This document shows positions 16,703 through 25,766 of a stretch of DNA of 64,000 bases, piece by piece. Every line of letters begins with the position of its first letter. Position 1 is the stretch's first letter. The notes beneath the pieces are model-generated. The model searched no databases. It was not told the origin of the DNA and was given only the letters and a program-made list of their open reading frames with translations. Source of the stretch: Porticoccus sp. W117 (lineage in GTDB: Bacteria > Pseudomonadota > Gammaproteobacteria > Pseudomonadales > Porticoccaceae); contig NZ_JATAAF010000014.1 of NCBI RefSeq assembly GCF_030341905.1, positions 1-64,000 of the forward strand. Direction: 5' to 3'. The position numbers were made by a program, and so were the translations under genes.

Positions 16703-19700
16703 TTACCTTGTCCTCATATTGATTACTTTATCCGTATCCCAATGATCGGCGTCTCGATCATAAGAGCGAGCAATTTGTTCCAAGAGTCTTGAAACATAAG
16801 GGTATTCAAAAGAGAGTTCACCAGCCCAGTTTCGATATTTTTGAGCTTGTTCTCGCTCCTGATCTCCGCCACTGCCAATACTCCTGCTGGTTACACCTCT
16901 ACGGTTATATAGCCCAATTGACATGCCTTTGGCTATTTCTGGTGAAGCAATATCTTCGATAACTTTCCTTATAGGTTCACAAGGCCAAATTCCGTCCTTA
17001 CCTTTAGGGCATGATGACAAAACTTTACCGATTATGTGATCGCCAATATCTTTTCTAGCGTATTCCTCACATAGTATGCGGACATCGTCTATCCAAGCCT
17101 TGAGAACCGATTTGTCAATTTCGCCAGACTCGCCTTTAGCGCCAGGTATTCTCTTGATATTGTCGAGTAAAGAATAACCAGCTACAGCTAAGTCCTCTTT
17201 ATTGCCGTTTTCAAACCATGCCTCGGGATCTTTCCCGTTATCACTTCTTTTGTAGGCCATTGCCAAAGCCTGAACAAAGGCAATAGGGGATTTTTCTATA
17301 AGCTTTTCAAGGTTCGGGATTGAAAAGTCACTATGACGTAAAGCCCTGATATACAAAAACTCAAGATTAGCTAACACATCTTCTGATATGTCCCCCCTGC
17401 TTTGCAGGGTATCGAAAGCCTTCTTGATTTCATACTCTCTGAACGGGAATTGGCCTGAAGGTTCACTATCATTTCTAGCGACTTCTTTGAGAAGGTATAC
17501 AATTTTCTCTGATGTCAGCTTTTTTATTGATAAGTGCGCAATGGAAAACGCAGCTCTTGGTCTATCATATTTAAGCAGACTATCTATTAGTCTGTTGATA
17601 AAGCCAGATTCTTCATTACGCCATTCTGGGTATACAGAAGTCCAGTAAAGTTCTTTTAGTTCATTTGACAGCTTATCAACTATATCCCATATCTCTTGCT
17701 CGAAAGGGCTGGACAAAAGCAATCGAACAACATTGGACTGATCTTTACTTTCGATCAGTTTTGAAAGAGTGCGCTCCACCGTAGGAAATAGCTTCTTTGG
17801 TTCTATGGCACCAATAAATCCTAAGATAAAATCTCTTAGTATTTTTTCTTGCTCAAACGATGAATTGGTAACTATTTGTAGCAGTAAACTTTCAACATCA
17901 TCAGAAACGATGTTCTTCACCAATAATCGTCCAATGGTATAGGCTGCACCACTAGACTTTAGGAGATTTAGTACACCTTTAAGCCCTGAATCTTCAAATA
18001 TTTCAGTGAGAGCTTCAGTTCTTAATTTTGAAATACGTTCATCCCGCTTTTTATAGTCAAAGTCATCGTCTTCAAGTTCGTCAGAAGATTCATCAACCCA
18101 TTGATTTTCAAAAAGCCATAAATGCTTAAGAAGCAAGTCAGTCGGGGTCAATAAGTTATAAGCGTCACGGGCAAAGTCTCTATTTTCTCCTTTTACATTC
18201 TTACTGCCGCGCCTTGTGAAAGCATACTGCCGTATTCTTTCTCTTAAAGCTGCTTTTTGAGCGTCACTGGGTGAACTACTGTTCCACTCACTTATGAGTT
18301 CCCATACCCTTTGAGAGCTTTCTTCTGGTATATGTTTTAAGCAAGGCAGAATATCTGCAAGGGTGGACTCTGTATGATTGGGCCAGTTCAAAATTATTTC
18401 TAAAGCCTTTCTCCTGAAACTATCAGACTCGATGTTATATGTAACGTCCCCTGAGCCAACAGCATCATTTCTCCATTTCGGCCTTTGGTTGTAAGTCCCG
18501 TGCCGAGACAATGGATCAATTTGGTCAATACAAATTTTCCACCCGATTTTTGGGTTTTGTTTGGTGATTTTCTCTAAAACAACTATTCGCTGCTCAAGGG
18601 ATGCCGATGTCTGAGGCATCCATGACCGGAATATACTCAACAAACTGTTTATTGGCTTGTTTGACCAGTTATCATCAATGCTTATTTCGGCAAGGCTGGC
18701 AAGTAATAATGTAGAGGCGGCAAGACGTTCGGGCTTCCAGGCTAAACATTCCAGCGCCCATAAAAGTCCAGCTCTAGCACACCCACCTCCAAGAACACCA
18801 CTATCAGATGGGGCGAGTAGTGCATGTACTTTAGGTGAGGCGCTCTTAATATCTTCTTGCAGTATTTCCAAAAATACATCAGGTGCAGCTTCCGCATATC
18901 TTGGGAGATCATCTTTTTGAGATAGCCAAGTTCTCTGGCTGAGAGGCCTTAAAAGGCTGCTGATAACATTATTTACTCTACCTTCTATATTTAAACCTAG
19001 ACGTTTTTCGAACAGGTTGTTTCCATGAACAGACATTAAAACTAATGTTTCACAGATAGAGTCCCTGAGGATAGATGAATGCGATCTGGTTTTTTCGTAA
19101 ACAGAGGCCATCCAACGCTTGTCTTCTGGAAGGTCTAAAGCTGGATCATCTTCGCTAAGTACAAGTTCAGCAACATCAAAGAGCCGATCTAAGTCAGCCT
19201 CTGTGATTAGATTATGTGCAAGAAATAGGGAGTCAGCTTTTGATATGATTCCTCTGTAACTGGAAATAGACCAGAGAATGGGGTCTTCTAACCTTAAAAT
19301 ATTTGAAAAAGTATGCTCAATATCTTCGTAGTTGTCTTTATCGGATAAATACATCAAAACTTCTTTATCCGCGTCGTTCCCTGAATTCCAAACACCAGCA
19401 AATATAATGGGTGTCAATTCTCTAACAGTCTGATTATCTTGTGACCACTCCGGGAATTTGATCGCTTGTATTTTTGAAAGTCGCCGCCTTAGTATTGTAG
19501 GAGAAAGACCAGATTCACTTGCATAGCGATCTACTTCCTGGTCGCCTATCCCCATAGAGATTAGCGATTCTTTAAAGGTTTTATAGCTTGGTGGCTCCAA
19601 GTTTATGTCAGGCTCTCCGATCACTGAATTTTTATGCCTCAGAACGATTGCTTTATTACAGCCTTGTGTATCCGCAAGTGCCATTTCAGCTTCGTTTGAG

Positions 19701-20797
19701 GTGATAACAGGAACAAACTTTGTATTTCCCTTCGTTGACAATCTGAGTGCCTCTGCATCAGATATACACAACATACGGTCAAGGTAATTCGAGCCTTCTT
19801 TATCTATTGACTTTAATGCGCATACCAAAAAAGCAATGCTTTCATCGACCGAATCTGATGAGACAATAATAGGATTAGACTGCTCACTACCTAACCAATT
19901 TTTGAGCTTTGTAGAGTGTGCGCCCACTGAATCTCGAAACAAGATTTCATTGAGCGATAGCTCTGCAATAGAGGCCCATCTATTCCATGAACTTTCTAAC
20001 GAACACACGCCGTCGGCACTTTGGCCAATTTGCTCAAAAAGCCAGTTTTTTGCAGGGACAGACTGCTCTAACCACTGCTCAAGGTCATTTGCATCGTAAG
20101 CTCTGACTTCTTTCCACTCACCTTTCTTGTTCTTGGTGTCCAGCCAATCATTCTTTCCCAGCCAGTTCCTAGGCGTGACGAATATAAATGTGAGTCCTTT
20201 TCTTTCAGCTTCCGAAAGACTATCAGTTCTGCTTTTATAATCTGAGTTTGCCTTGGCGTTAATATCTTTATTGGTGCCAAACTCCCAGCCAGATGCACCA
20301 ATGGGTATCCAGGGTGTAACACTTTCCGCTTCGACATATCCATCCCATCCCGGCTTTTGCGAGTTATCGTAAGCAGGAAAGTCCACTTTTCTAAGCTCTA
20401 TGCCCGTTGTACTGACGAGCTTGCGTATCAAAACAGCCAAAGTTGAGCGAGCTTCCAAATTACCGTCGGCCCATGCCTCAATCTGCCTTGCATGAATATC
20501 AAGAAAGCTCGGCGTATAAGCACGCACTGCAATAGATTTCTCACGAATAGTCATTTCGTACTGATCGTACTGTGATTGGAGTTCTAAGAGCTTAACTTTG
20601 TCAGCACCAAAGGCTTTTTCAAGACGAATAGCCATATCTGCTGAAAGAGAAGAGTTTGCATTGAGAAAATTTGATAATGCAGGCCTGCCAATATCTAGGA
20701 TTTCGGCAGCGTCTTTGACTGATAGCCCTTCCGGGAGAATTTTTTCTTTGGCGTATATACCGGGATGGATTGGAGGCAAGGCTCTAGGCTGTGTCAT
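16703..20797 (-). CDS. Giant HigA-HTH / restriction-nuclease-like / helical-repeat protein, putative defence
   Basis: 1364 residues. Residues 6-62 match the HigA-type antitoxin HTH pattern (PPIHPGIYAKEKI, GLSVKDAAEILDIGRPALSN, MAIRLEKAFG). Residues 130-250 look like a PD-(D/E)xK-type nuclease: GWDGYVEAE (D152) and WEFGTNKD (E172, K177), then FIFVTPRNW and a W/L-rich end; the ExxxxK spacing is unusual, so this is tentative. Residues 265-420 resemble a P-loop fold with a degenerate loop (IIVSSDSVDESI). The remaining 900 residues are helical, HEAT/TPR-like. The layout (DNA sensor or repressor, nuclease, NTPase-like, repeats) recalls nuclease-STAND defence proteins. Starts 7 nt after the small membrane gene, so they are one operon. 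No named family recognised. Confidence 0.6.
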   Translation of the reverse strand: MTQPRALPPIHPGIYAKEKILPEGLSVKDAAEILDIGRPALSNFLNANSSLSADMAIRLEKAFGADKVKLLELQSQYDQYEMTIREKSIAVRAYTPSFLDIHARQIEAWADGNLEARSTLAVLIRKLVSTTGIELRKVDFPAYDNSQKPGWDGYVEAESVTPWIPIGASGWEFGTNKDINAKANSDYKSRTDSLSEAERKGLTFIFVTPRNWLGKNDWLDTKNKKGEWKEVRAYDANDLEQWLEQSVPAKNWLFEQIGQSADGVCSLESSWNRWASIAELSLNEILFRDSVGAHSTKLKNWLGSEQSNPIIVSSDSVDESIAFLVCALKSIDKEGSNYLDRMLCISDAEALRLSTKGNTKFVPVITSNEAEMALADTQGCNKAIVLRHKNSVIGEPDINLEPPSYKTFKESLISMGIGDQEVDRYASESGLSPTILRRRLSKIQAIKFPEWSQDNQTVRELTPIIFAGVWNSGNDADKEVLMYLSDKDNYEDIEHTFSNILRLEDPILWSISSYRGIISKADSLFLAHNLITEADLDRLFDVAELVLSEDDPALDLPEDKRWMASVYEKTRSHSSILRDSICETLVLMSVHGNNLFEKRLGLNIEGRVNNVISSLLRPLSQRTWLSQKDDLPRYAEAAPDVFLEILQEDIKSASPKVHALLAPSDSGVLGGGCARAGLLWALECLAWKPERLAASTLLLASLAEISIDDNWSNKPINSLLSIFRSWMPQTSASLEQRIVVLEKITKQNPKIGWKICIDQIDPLSRHGTYNQRPKWRNDAVGSGDVTYNIESDSFRRKALEIILNWPNHTESTLADILPCLKHIPEESSQRVWELISEWNSSSPSDAQKAALRERIRQYAFTRRGSKNVKGENRDFARDAYNLLTPTDLLLKHLWLFENQWVDESSDELEDDDFDYKKRDERISKLRTEALTEIFEDSGLKGVLNLLKSSGAAYTIGRLLVKNIVSDDVESLLLQIVTNSSFEQEKILRDFILGFIGAIEPKKLFPTVERTLSKLIESKDQSNVVRLLLSSPFEQEIWDIVDKLSNELKELYWTSVYPEWRNEESGFINRLIDSLLKYDRPRAAFSIAHLSIKKLTSEKIVYLLKEVARNDSEPSGQFPFREYEIKKAFDTLQSRGDISEDVLANLEFLYIRALRHSDFSIPNLEKLIEKSPIAFVQALAMAYKRSDNGKDPEAWFENGNKEDLAVAGYSLLDNIKRIPGAKGESGEIDKSVLKAWIDDVRILCEEYARKDIGDHIIGKVLSSCPKGKDGIWPCEPIRKVIEDIASPEIAKGMSIGLYNRRGVTSRSIGSGGDQEREQAQKYRNWAGELSFEYPYVSRLLEQIARSYDRDADHWDTDKVINMRTR

Positions 20798-20804
20798 GTC
20801 GGAC

Positions 20805-21059
20805 TCAATTATCTTTTATTTTGTTGTGAAATTTGAGGTAAGCAATCACAAGAAAGACGAGAGTAGGTACAAGCCCTGCAAAAGTGCCGTACATAGCGGC
20901 TTCATACTGAAGCGCCAATGTATCTTGGCTTAAAGACTGAACCTGCTGCTGAGTATTTTGCTGCTGGTGCTCAAGCCTTTCTAGCCGATCCATCACAAGC
21001 ATCTTGTGTTGAGGCCAGTCACTTTGCCTATCATTTTCAGTCATATTGCTATGGTTCAA
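20805..21059 (-). CDS. Small coiled-coil, single-TM protein
   Basis: An 84-residue protein. Residues 18-48 form a coiled coil (RLERLEHQQQNTQQQVQSLS) and residues 55-76 a transmembrane helix (MYGTFAGLVPTLVFLVIAYL) with a short basic tail. Layout resembles XhlA/tail-anchored small proteins. It is the first gene of the operon with the giant HTH-nuclease-like protein and could be a membrane effector or tether for it. The ATG at residue 6 is an alternative start. Role inferred from context only. Confidence 0.5.
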   Translation of the reverse strand: MNHSNMTENDRQSDWPQHKMLVMDRLERLEHQQQNTQQQVQSLSQDTLALQYEAAMYGTFAGLVPTLVFLVIAYLKFHNKIKDN

Positions 21060-21174
21060 ACTTCAAGCTGGTTAATATTTGACCACACTATCGTATTGTG
21101 TAGCGTCACGCAATACACTTAAGCAATATACCCACACGAACCCTCATGGGCATCGGTGAAAAGCACCATAAGCC

Positions 21175-21366
21175 ATCCAAGGAGCTACCTTGGTCGTCAT
21201 CCACTGGCGAAACGGTGGGCGGGGTTGAGCATCGAAAGGCTCACGGCATCCAATCGGCGGCGATTGGCCTCAATGGAATTGTCTGTGGCTCGGTGCAGGT
21301 GGGGGGCAGATACCCCCAAGTCCTGCGAGGGATCAAACGGTGATACGTTTGCTGGTGCGGCTCTGA
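21175..21366 (+). ncRNA. Structured noncoding element shared with element C (copy A)
   Basis: Aligns with 62334-62177 on the other strand of element C. Shared blocks include AAGGA..CCTTGGTCGT near 21180, GCGAAACGGTGG near 21207, GGGGGCAGATAC at 21302, CCTGCGAG at 21322 and GATACGTTT near 21342. Helices kept in both copies: CCAAGG/CCTTGG (C has CTAAGGA/TCCTTGG with a U-G pair), TGGGGG/CCCCCA (shorter in C), and AAACG/CGTTT (AAAACG/CGTTTT in C, one pair longer on both sides). Could be an RNA, an oriT or a single-strand promoter; type is not known. Confidence 0.6.
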
Positions 21367-21443
21367 CTCAATGCCAGAGCTGCATCATGCCGGAAGGATT
21401 CAACGGAAACGCGCAGCGGGTTTCCTTGACAAGCGCAGTGTAT

Positions 21444-21502
21444 GTTCTGATTTGAAAAATCAGAACAGCAATATAATTTCCGACTATTTTGGTCGGATAT
21501 TG
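21444..21502. repeat. Two adjacent hairpins
   Basis: GTTCTGATT at 21444-21452 pairs perfectly with AATCAGAAC at 21458-21466. Two bases later CAATAT (21469) pairs with ATATTG (21497) and CCGAC with GTCGG inside it, with a bulge on one side. Possibly a terminator pair for the element upstream, though no long T-run follows. Confidence 0.55.
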
Positions 21503-21599
21503 TATTACACTGCACAGCTTGCGCATCGCGGGATCACCACACCATCAGCGTATTGCATCAGTTAGTGGCAAAAGCTAAAAACTTCGCCTTATATAAGAT

Positions 21600-24500
21600 T
21601 TATTCTTTATTAGGATTACTTGTCCGGTTAATCAACACCTGAATTCTCGATATTTGACCATCATCTAAATTCGTTTTAAAGCGAGCCATGATCTCAACTA
21701 GCATTTGCTGGCTATTCTCCATGTAAATCGCAAATTCATCTTTGTAGTTGGTGTCATAGTACCGATGATAGATATATTCAAATGTTTTGATTGACTCCTC
21801 TACTTCACTCGTATTTGCTAAACAAAAACCCAAATAATTCCGTGAGCCTATCAAGATAGGTTCATATCTGCTGGCATTAGAAATCGTAAGATTTTCAAAC
21901 ACAGAAATAGCAGTTTGAATATTATCGAGCGCGCTTTGAAACTCTCCCTTTCTAATGAGAAGCCTACACAAGTTATAAAGTCCACCAGCATAACTTATTT
22001 CAAACTTCTCAGGGTATATTCGAGCAAACGGCTCATAGATATCGAGAGCTTCCCGTAAGGACTTAATCGACTCATCAAGAAATCCGCTTGCGAGTAAATA
22101 GTTAGACTGGTTATTTAAACTTCCCGCCAATAATATTTCGTATATTTCAGGATTCTTGAAAGCCAAGTGTCTGTAGGTTTTAACAGCGTTTCCAATTACA
22201 GAAAGTGCCTCATTGATTTTTCCTTTCTGGTTTAACCGACTTGCCAAGCAGTGAAGGCTGTCAGCCAAGCCTGGCTCATATTGGCCAGGATTTTTTTGAC
22301 AAAGTCGTTCATGAACATGAACCGCTTTTTCAATCGCCTTAATGGCGTCATCTACATAACCAAGAGAAGATAAACATACCGATAAATTATGTAAGCTTCT
22401 GGCCCAATAAGGTTCAAACTCTTGTGGGTTGATCTTCGCTAAGTGCTCATGGATATCAAGTGACTTCTGAATGGCTTCTTGAATATTTTCTGAATATCCC
22501 TGCTGAAGCAAACAGTCGGTTAAGTCATGTAGGCTTCTCGCCAAGCTAGCCTCATACTTTTCTGGATCATCGTTGGCAAGATATGAATATCTATCTGCAA
22601 CATATTGAAAAGCATCCATCGCCTTCTCGTACTGACCTAAAGCTGAGTAAGTTATGCCAATACTCGTCAAATAGTAGAGTCTTTGATTTTGGGAAGATGT
22701 ATTTTTAGAAGTATATTCAAGAGCAGAAACTGCGAGTGCCCCCAAATGAACAGAAACACGGTTGGCAAGACAGTAATCTGCAATGAAATAACAACTCTCC
22801 GGCCTATCTTGCAGATGCTTGCTTACTTGATCCATTCGACCTTCCCAGATGCATTTCTTTTGGGATGTAGATGTCAATAATTCACTATCGTGCACCAATC
22901 TTCCAAGTCGATGGAACCTGCTAACAACGCTCTCTGTCGCCAGCTTGCTGGCGTGCCTCAATCCAAGTCCGGCTAAAATCCAGCCCGAGTCTTCATGAAA
23001 TGCATACTTATCCAACGCATATACCAAGAAATCTGCTGCAAGAATGTCAGGCTCAAGGCTAGTAATTTTTCCTGTAAAAGCGAAACTGATTTTTGATACC
23101 GCCTTCACATCTTCAATCGTATAGCCCATTAAAAAATCAGCCAGATCTTCGTAAAAACAATCAAGACTAAGCATATCGAGCGTGCCAGGTATTGCGGCTA
23201 CCGCTTGGATTAAGACCGCTATTCTTACATCTATTTTCCGGCTGTTCGCATCTATTTTTTTATTTACACCCTGCACTTGCCTTTCAATCAAACGAGCCTC
23301 TCGGTTACTAAGATACCGAATAAGAACATCACTTCTAAGGTCGGACATCACTAGCCATTGCTCTCTATTTTCATCTATCAAATAAAATGCAAGAGCTAAA
23401 ACAAAAATGGGTCGTGAGTGAACACCTTCGTTATGCCATTCATTAAAATCTTCACGACTCAAAGGCACCTTGACGAAATTTTTTGAAGCCTTAGCGTTAA
23501 GCTTAATTTCCGTAAAAGCGTCTAATGCACTTTTGAAAACGTCCCAGCCTGAGTTACTATCCTTGCGGAATCCTTGAAGGCAGATTGAGCGAGCAAATAG
23601 ACTTTGCCCATCGAAACTCAGAGATTGAACCAACTCTTTGCTTCGGCCAGCGATCAACAATCGTAGCTTTTTTCCCTGGGTGTCGATGGAAACTAGCTTA
23701 GACATCAAATCTTTCAGTTCATGCGGGCGCTCTTCGGGGTAGTCCAGAATAATTAGAATGCCGGTTTCACCACATTCCCATGTGCCATAATAGTCGTCAT
23801 CGCCAAGCTTCATAAACCCCACGGCCCAGTTTTCACTTCGGACACTTTTGGCAAATTCGGCGGCTAGTCTTGTCTTGCCAACGCCACCCTCACCAACGAT
23901 AAGCTGACAACTTACTCCTAAATTTTTCGACTCTCTCCACCATGCCTGTAATAGATTTAGCTCATACGCTCTACCAAAGAAAGGAGTGACAGCAGCATCC
24001 CATCGCAGTAGGCTAGATGGCTGGTCATAGCGTTGATTTTCTCGGTTATCGGGTATGAATGGGCGGTGCGTATACGGGCGATTTTCAAATCTGACGCGCC
24101 CTTTACGAATAGTAAAGTTGATATTTGCGCTCAGATCATCTGGAAGCATATCTTTTATTAAGTTGGAAACAGCCTCTTCGCATCCCCGAACGGTATTTAG
24201 ATTAACTCTTTCTGTTTGACAGGATTTAAAAAAGTGTGCCAAGTGTTGTTTTAATGTTCGTCCGTCACTTTGGGAAAATGCAGAACAACAAATAAATACT
24301 TCGGCCTGATACTTTGTAAACTTCTTGTGTACACCAACACGTCTCCAAAAATTAAGTTCTAACTGTGAATCAAATTTTAATAAAAGTTCGCTAAATTGCA
24401 GGTATGGCGTTTTAAGCCTTCTACTGATGCCCATGAATCGTCGGCAATAGTAATCGTCGCAGAAGCTATTGGGATTTGACGGGTCAACAGAAATTCCAAA

Positions 24501-24656
24501 CTGCCCTGTGTCGTCATCCTTTAATCCAACATAATCTACGAGACGATCAAACACCTCTAAATATTCAGGATCATCCTTCAAGCTCAGGCGGGTACAAGGC
24601 GCGCCAAGCTCTTGTGCAAGTGCTTCTGCGATTTCACCTTCAAATTTTGAAGTCAT
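21600..24656 (-). CDS. STAND-type ATPase with TPR repeats, putative antiviral sensor
   Basis: 1018 residues. Residues 1-200 form an unrecognised N-terminal domain, probably the effector. The NTPase domain begins near 225 (FFGRAYELNLL), with Walker A GEGGVGKT at 255-262 and Walker B ILIILDYPEE near 300-309, then a winged-helix-like region to about 600. From about 640 to the end there are tandem TPR-like repeats of about 42 residues (e.g. YEPILIGSRNYLGFCL, LHNLSVCLSSLGYVDDAIKA). STAND ATPases with C-terminal repeats act as phage-protein sensors in Avs and related systems. It stands alone, in the defence block of element A. Function inferred from architecture. Confidence 0.75.
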   Translation of the reverse strand: MTSKFEGEIAEALAQELGAPCTRLSLKDDPEYLEVFDRLVDYVGLKDDDTGQFGISVDPSNPNSFCDDYYCRRFMGISRRLKTPYLQFSELLLKFDSQLELNFWRRVGVHKKFTKYQAEVFICCSAFSQSDGRTLKQHLAHFFKSCQTERVNLNTVRGCEEAVSNLIKDMLPDDLSANINFTIRKGRVRFENRPYTHRPFIPDNRENQRYDQPSSLLRWDAAVTPFFGRAYELNLLQAWWRESKNLGVSCQLIVGEGGVGKTRLAAEFAKSVRSENWAVGFMKLGDDDYYGTWECGETGILIILDYPEERPHELKDLMSKLVSIDTQGKKLRLLIAGRSKELVQSLSFDGQSLFARSICLQGFRKDSNSGWDVFKSALDAFTEIKLNAKASKNFVKVPLSREDFNEWHNEGVHSRPIFVLALAFYLIDENREQWLVMSDLRSDVLIRYLSNREARLIERQVQGVNKKIDANSRKIDVRIAVLIQAVAAIPGTLDMLSLDCFYEDLADFLMGYTIEDVKAVSKISFAFTGKITSLEPDILAADFLVYALDKYAFHEDSGWILAGLGLRHASKLATESVVSRFHRLGRLVHDSELLTSTSQKKCIWEGRMDQVSKHLQDRPESCYFIADYCLANRVSVHLGALAVSALEYTSKNTSSQNQRLYYLTSIGITYSALGQYEKAMDAFQYVADRYSYLANDDPEKYEASLARSLHDLTDCLLQQGYSENIQEAIQKSLDIHEHLAKINPQEFEPYWARSLHNLSVCLSSLGYVDDAIKAIEKAVHVHERLCQKNPGQYEPGLADSLHCLASRLNQKGKINEALSVIGNAVKTYRHLAFKNPEIYEILLAGSLNNQSNYLLASGFLDESIKSLREALDIYEPFARIYPEKFEISYAGGLYNLCRLLIRKGEFQSALDNIQTAISVFENLTISNASRYEPILIGSRNYLGFCLANTSEVEESIKTFEYIYHRYYDTNYKDEFAIYMENSQQMLVEIMARFKTNLDDGQISRIQVLINRTSNPNKE

Positions 24657-24715
24657 ATGTCGAGTCCAGCCCTCATCAAAGGTGAGGGAGCGTTATGTCA
24701 TAGAAATGGTATATT

Positions 24716-25027
24716 CTACTTCGGCGTCAAAGTTTTGATTGAATCCCACTCTTTTGGGAGATCACTCCCTTGGGCAAAATCTCGCACAATACGATCAACG
24801 CATTCTAGCCCAAGCTCATTGACCGCCTCTTCATATATGGCGGCATCAAGAATATGACTCAAAGCCTCTTTATCCGATACTTTGTGTTTTGTCATATAAT
24901 TGGTAATCAGTGCATCCAACAGCAGAATTGAACTTTTAATAAAGCAATCGTCATCACCAATGAAAACACTCAGTGTCATTTCTTCGCGATCTTCCATGAT
25001 CTTTTTTGCTTGCTTTGCTAAATCCAT
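24716..25027 (-). CDS. Hypothetical acidic protein
   Basis: 103 residues from the ATG at 25027 (a TTG two codons earlier is possible). Soluble, helical, acidic. The segment LSHILDAAIYEEAVNELGLE is helical. It lies upstream of the STAND ATPase on the same strand, 59 nt before its start, so it might be part of the same transcript. No domain recognised. Confidence 0.45.
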   Translation of the reverse strand: MDLAKQAKKIMEDREEMTLSVFIGDDDCFIKSSILLLDALITNYMTKHKVSDKEALSHILDAAIYEEAVNELGLECVDRIVRDFAQGSDLPKEWDSIKTLTPK

Positions 25028-25142
25028 TTTCAAATCTAGCTAACAGGCCAAAGCCTTTAAGTCAACAAAAACCCATTAAAAATAGACGAATTTTCCAATA
25101 ACTACCCTAGCCAAACCTGTCCCCTACGGCAGCTCTTACCTG

Positions 25143-25160
25143 CCGGACAAGTGTGTCCGG
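25143..25160. repeat. Perfect 7-bp hairpin followed by TGCGC, weak oriT candidate
   Basis: CCGGACA-AGTG-TGTCCGG, followed directly by TGCGCATTA. Some MOBP/MOBQ transfer origins have an inverted repeat followed within a few bases by a nick site containing TGCGC. It is far from the relaxase gene, which weakens the idea. The rest of the 25034-25281 gap shows only a ribosome-binding site for the next gene. Confidence 0.3.
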
Positions 25161-25281
25161 TGCGCATTAACCAAAACTGTTTTACTGAACCTGTTGGCGG
25201 ATTCCCCGCTGGCATCAGTAACTGGCCACTGCTGATTTAACTGAGAGTACCGGTACTTTCACCACTGAACAAGGTGAGAGT

Positions 25282-25653
25282 ATGAAAAGCAAAGAATGCA
25301 TAGTAGTTAAGACTCCCAAGCAACTTGAAAAAACCAGCACCTATTACAAGGTTCAGCAACGAAATTTACGGATCAATTTACCACGGCGGCTTGTGCCACT
25401 GGAAATCGAGAGGGCGATAAAAGCTTTTAAAGGAAAAATTGTTTGGCCCGACCCAAAGAGAAGTCAATACAAATTACCAGAGTCAATCATCCATGAGTTC
25501 GATTTAGAGAATAAGTGGTACTGGGAATTTCGTAAGGTAAAAGTAAATGGCAGCCCTTTACGAAAATGCCTCAATTTTAAACGACTTCAATTGATCGACA
25601 TATGGCACCAGTTGCGTGACATGGAAGGCCTAGACAAGGATGAAGAAATTTAG
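25282..25653 (+). CDS. Hypothetical basic protein
   Basis: A 123-residue basic protein with AGGTGAGAGT before the ATG. Contains LRINLPRRLVPLEIERAIK and a Trp-rich middle. No signal peptide, TM helix or known domain. It is first in the operon leading to the large membrane protein and the coupling protein, so a role in transfer or its control is possible. Confidence 0.5.
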   Translation: MKSKECIVVKTPKQLEKTSTYYKVQQRNLRINLPRRLVPLEIERAIKAFKGKIVWPDPKRSQYKLPESIIHEFDLENKWYWEFRKVKVNGSPLRKCLNFKRLQLIDIWHQLRDMEGLDKDEEI

Positions 25654-25766
25654 CTCACCGCACATGGATGTGCTTACTCCCTTATTTGCCACATGAACTT
25701 GATGTTTCCCAAAATGCTATCAAAACGCCTGTAGCGTCAGCGTACCAGCGAATAGAGGCTTCACCA

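Larger units (their letters stand above)
21060..21599. other. 540-bp noncoding region holding the shared structured element
   Basis: No convincing gene; short frames here lack ribosome-binding sites. It contains the conserved element at 21175-21366 and the hairpins at 21444-21502. A dyad near 21090-21115 (GTATTG...CAATAC) lies just upstream of the small membrane gene and may be an operator for the HigA-like HTH protein. Confidence 0.6.

Noticed and set aside
21146-21565. Short rightward frames of 60-99 residues
   Set aside because: They overlap the structured element, lack ribosome-binding sites and have unnatural compositions.
21060-21600. Retron or reverse-transcriptase-linked RNA
   Set aside because: The hairpins invited the idea, but no reverse transcriptase is encoded in the window.
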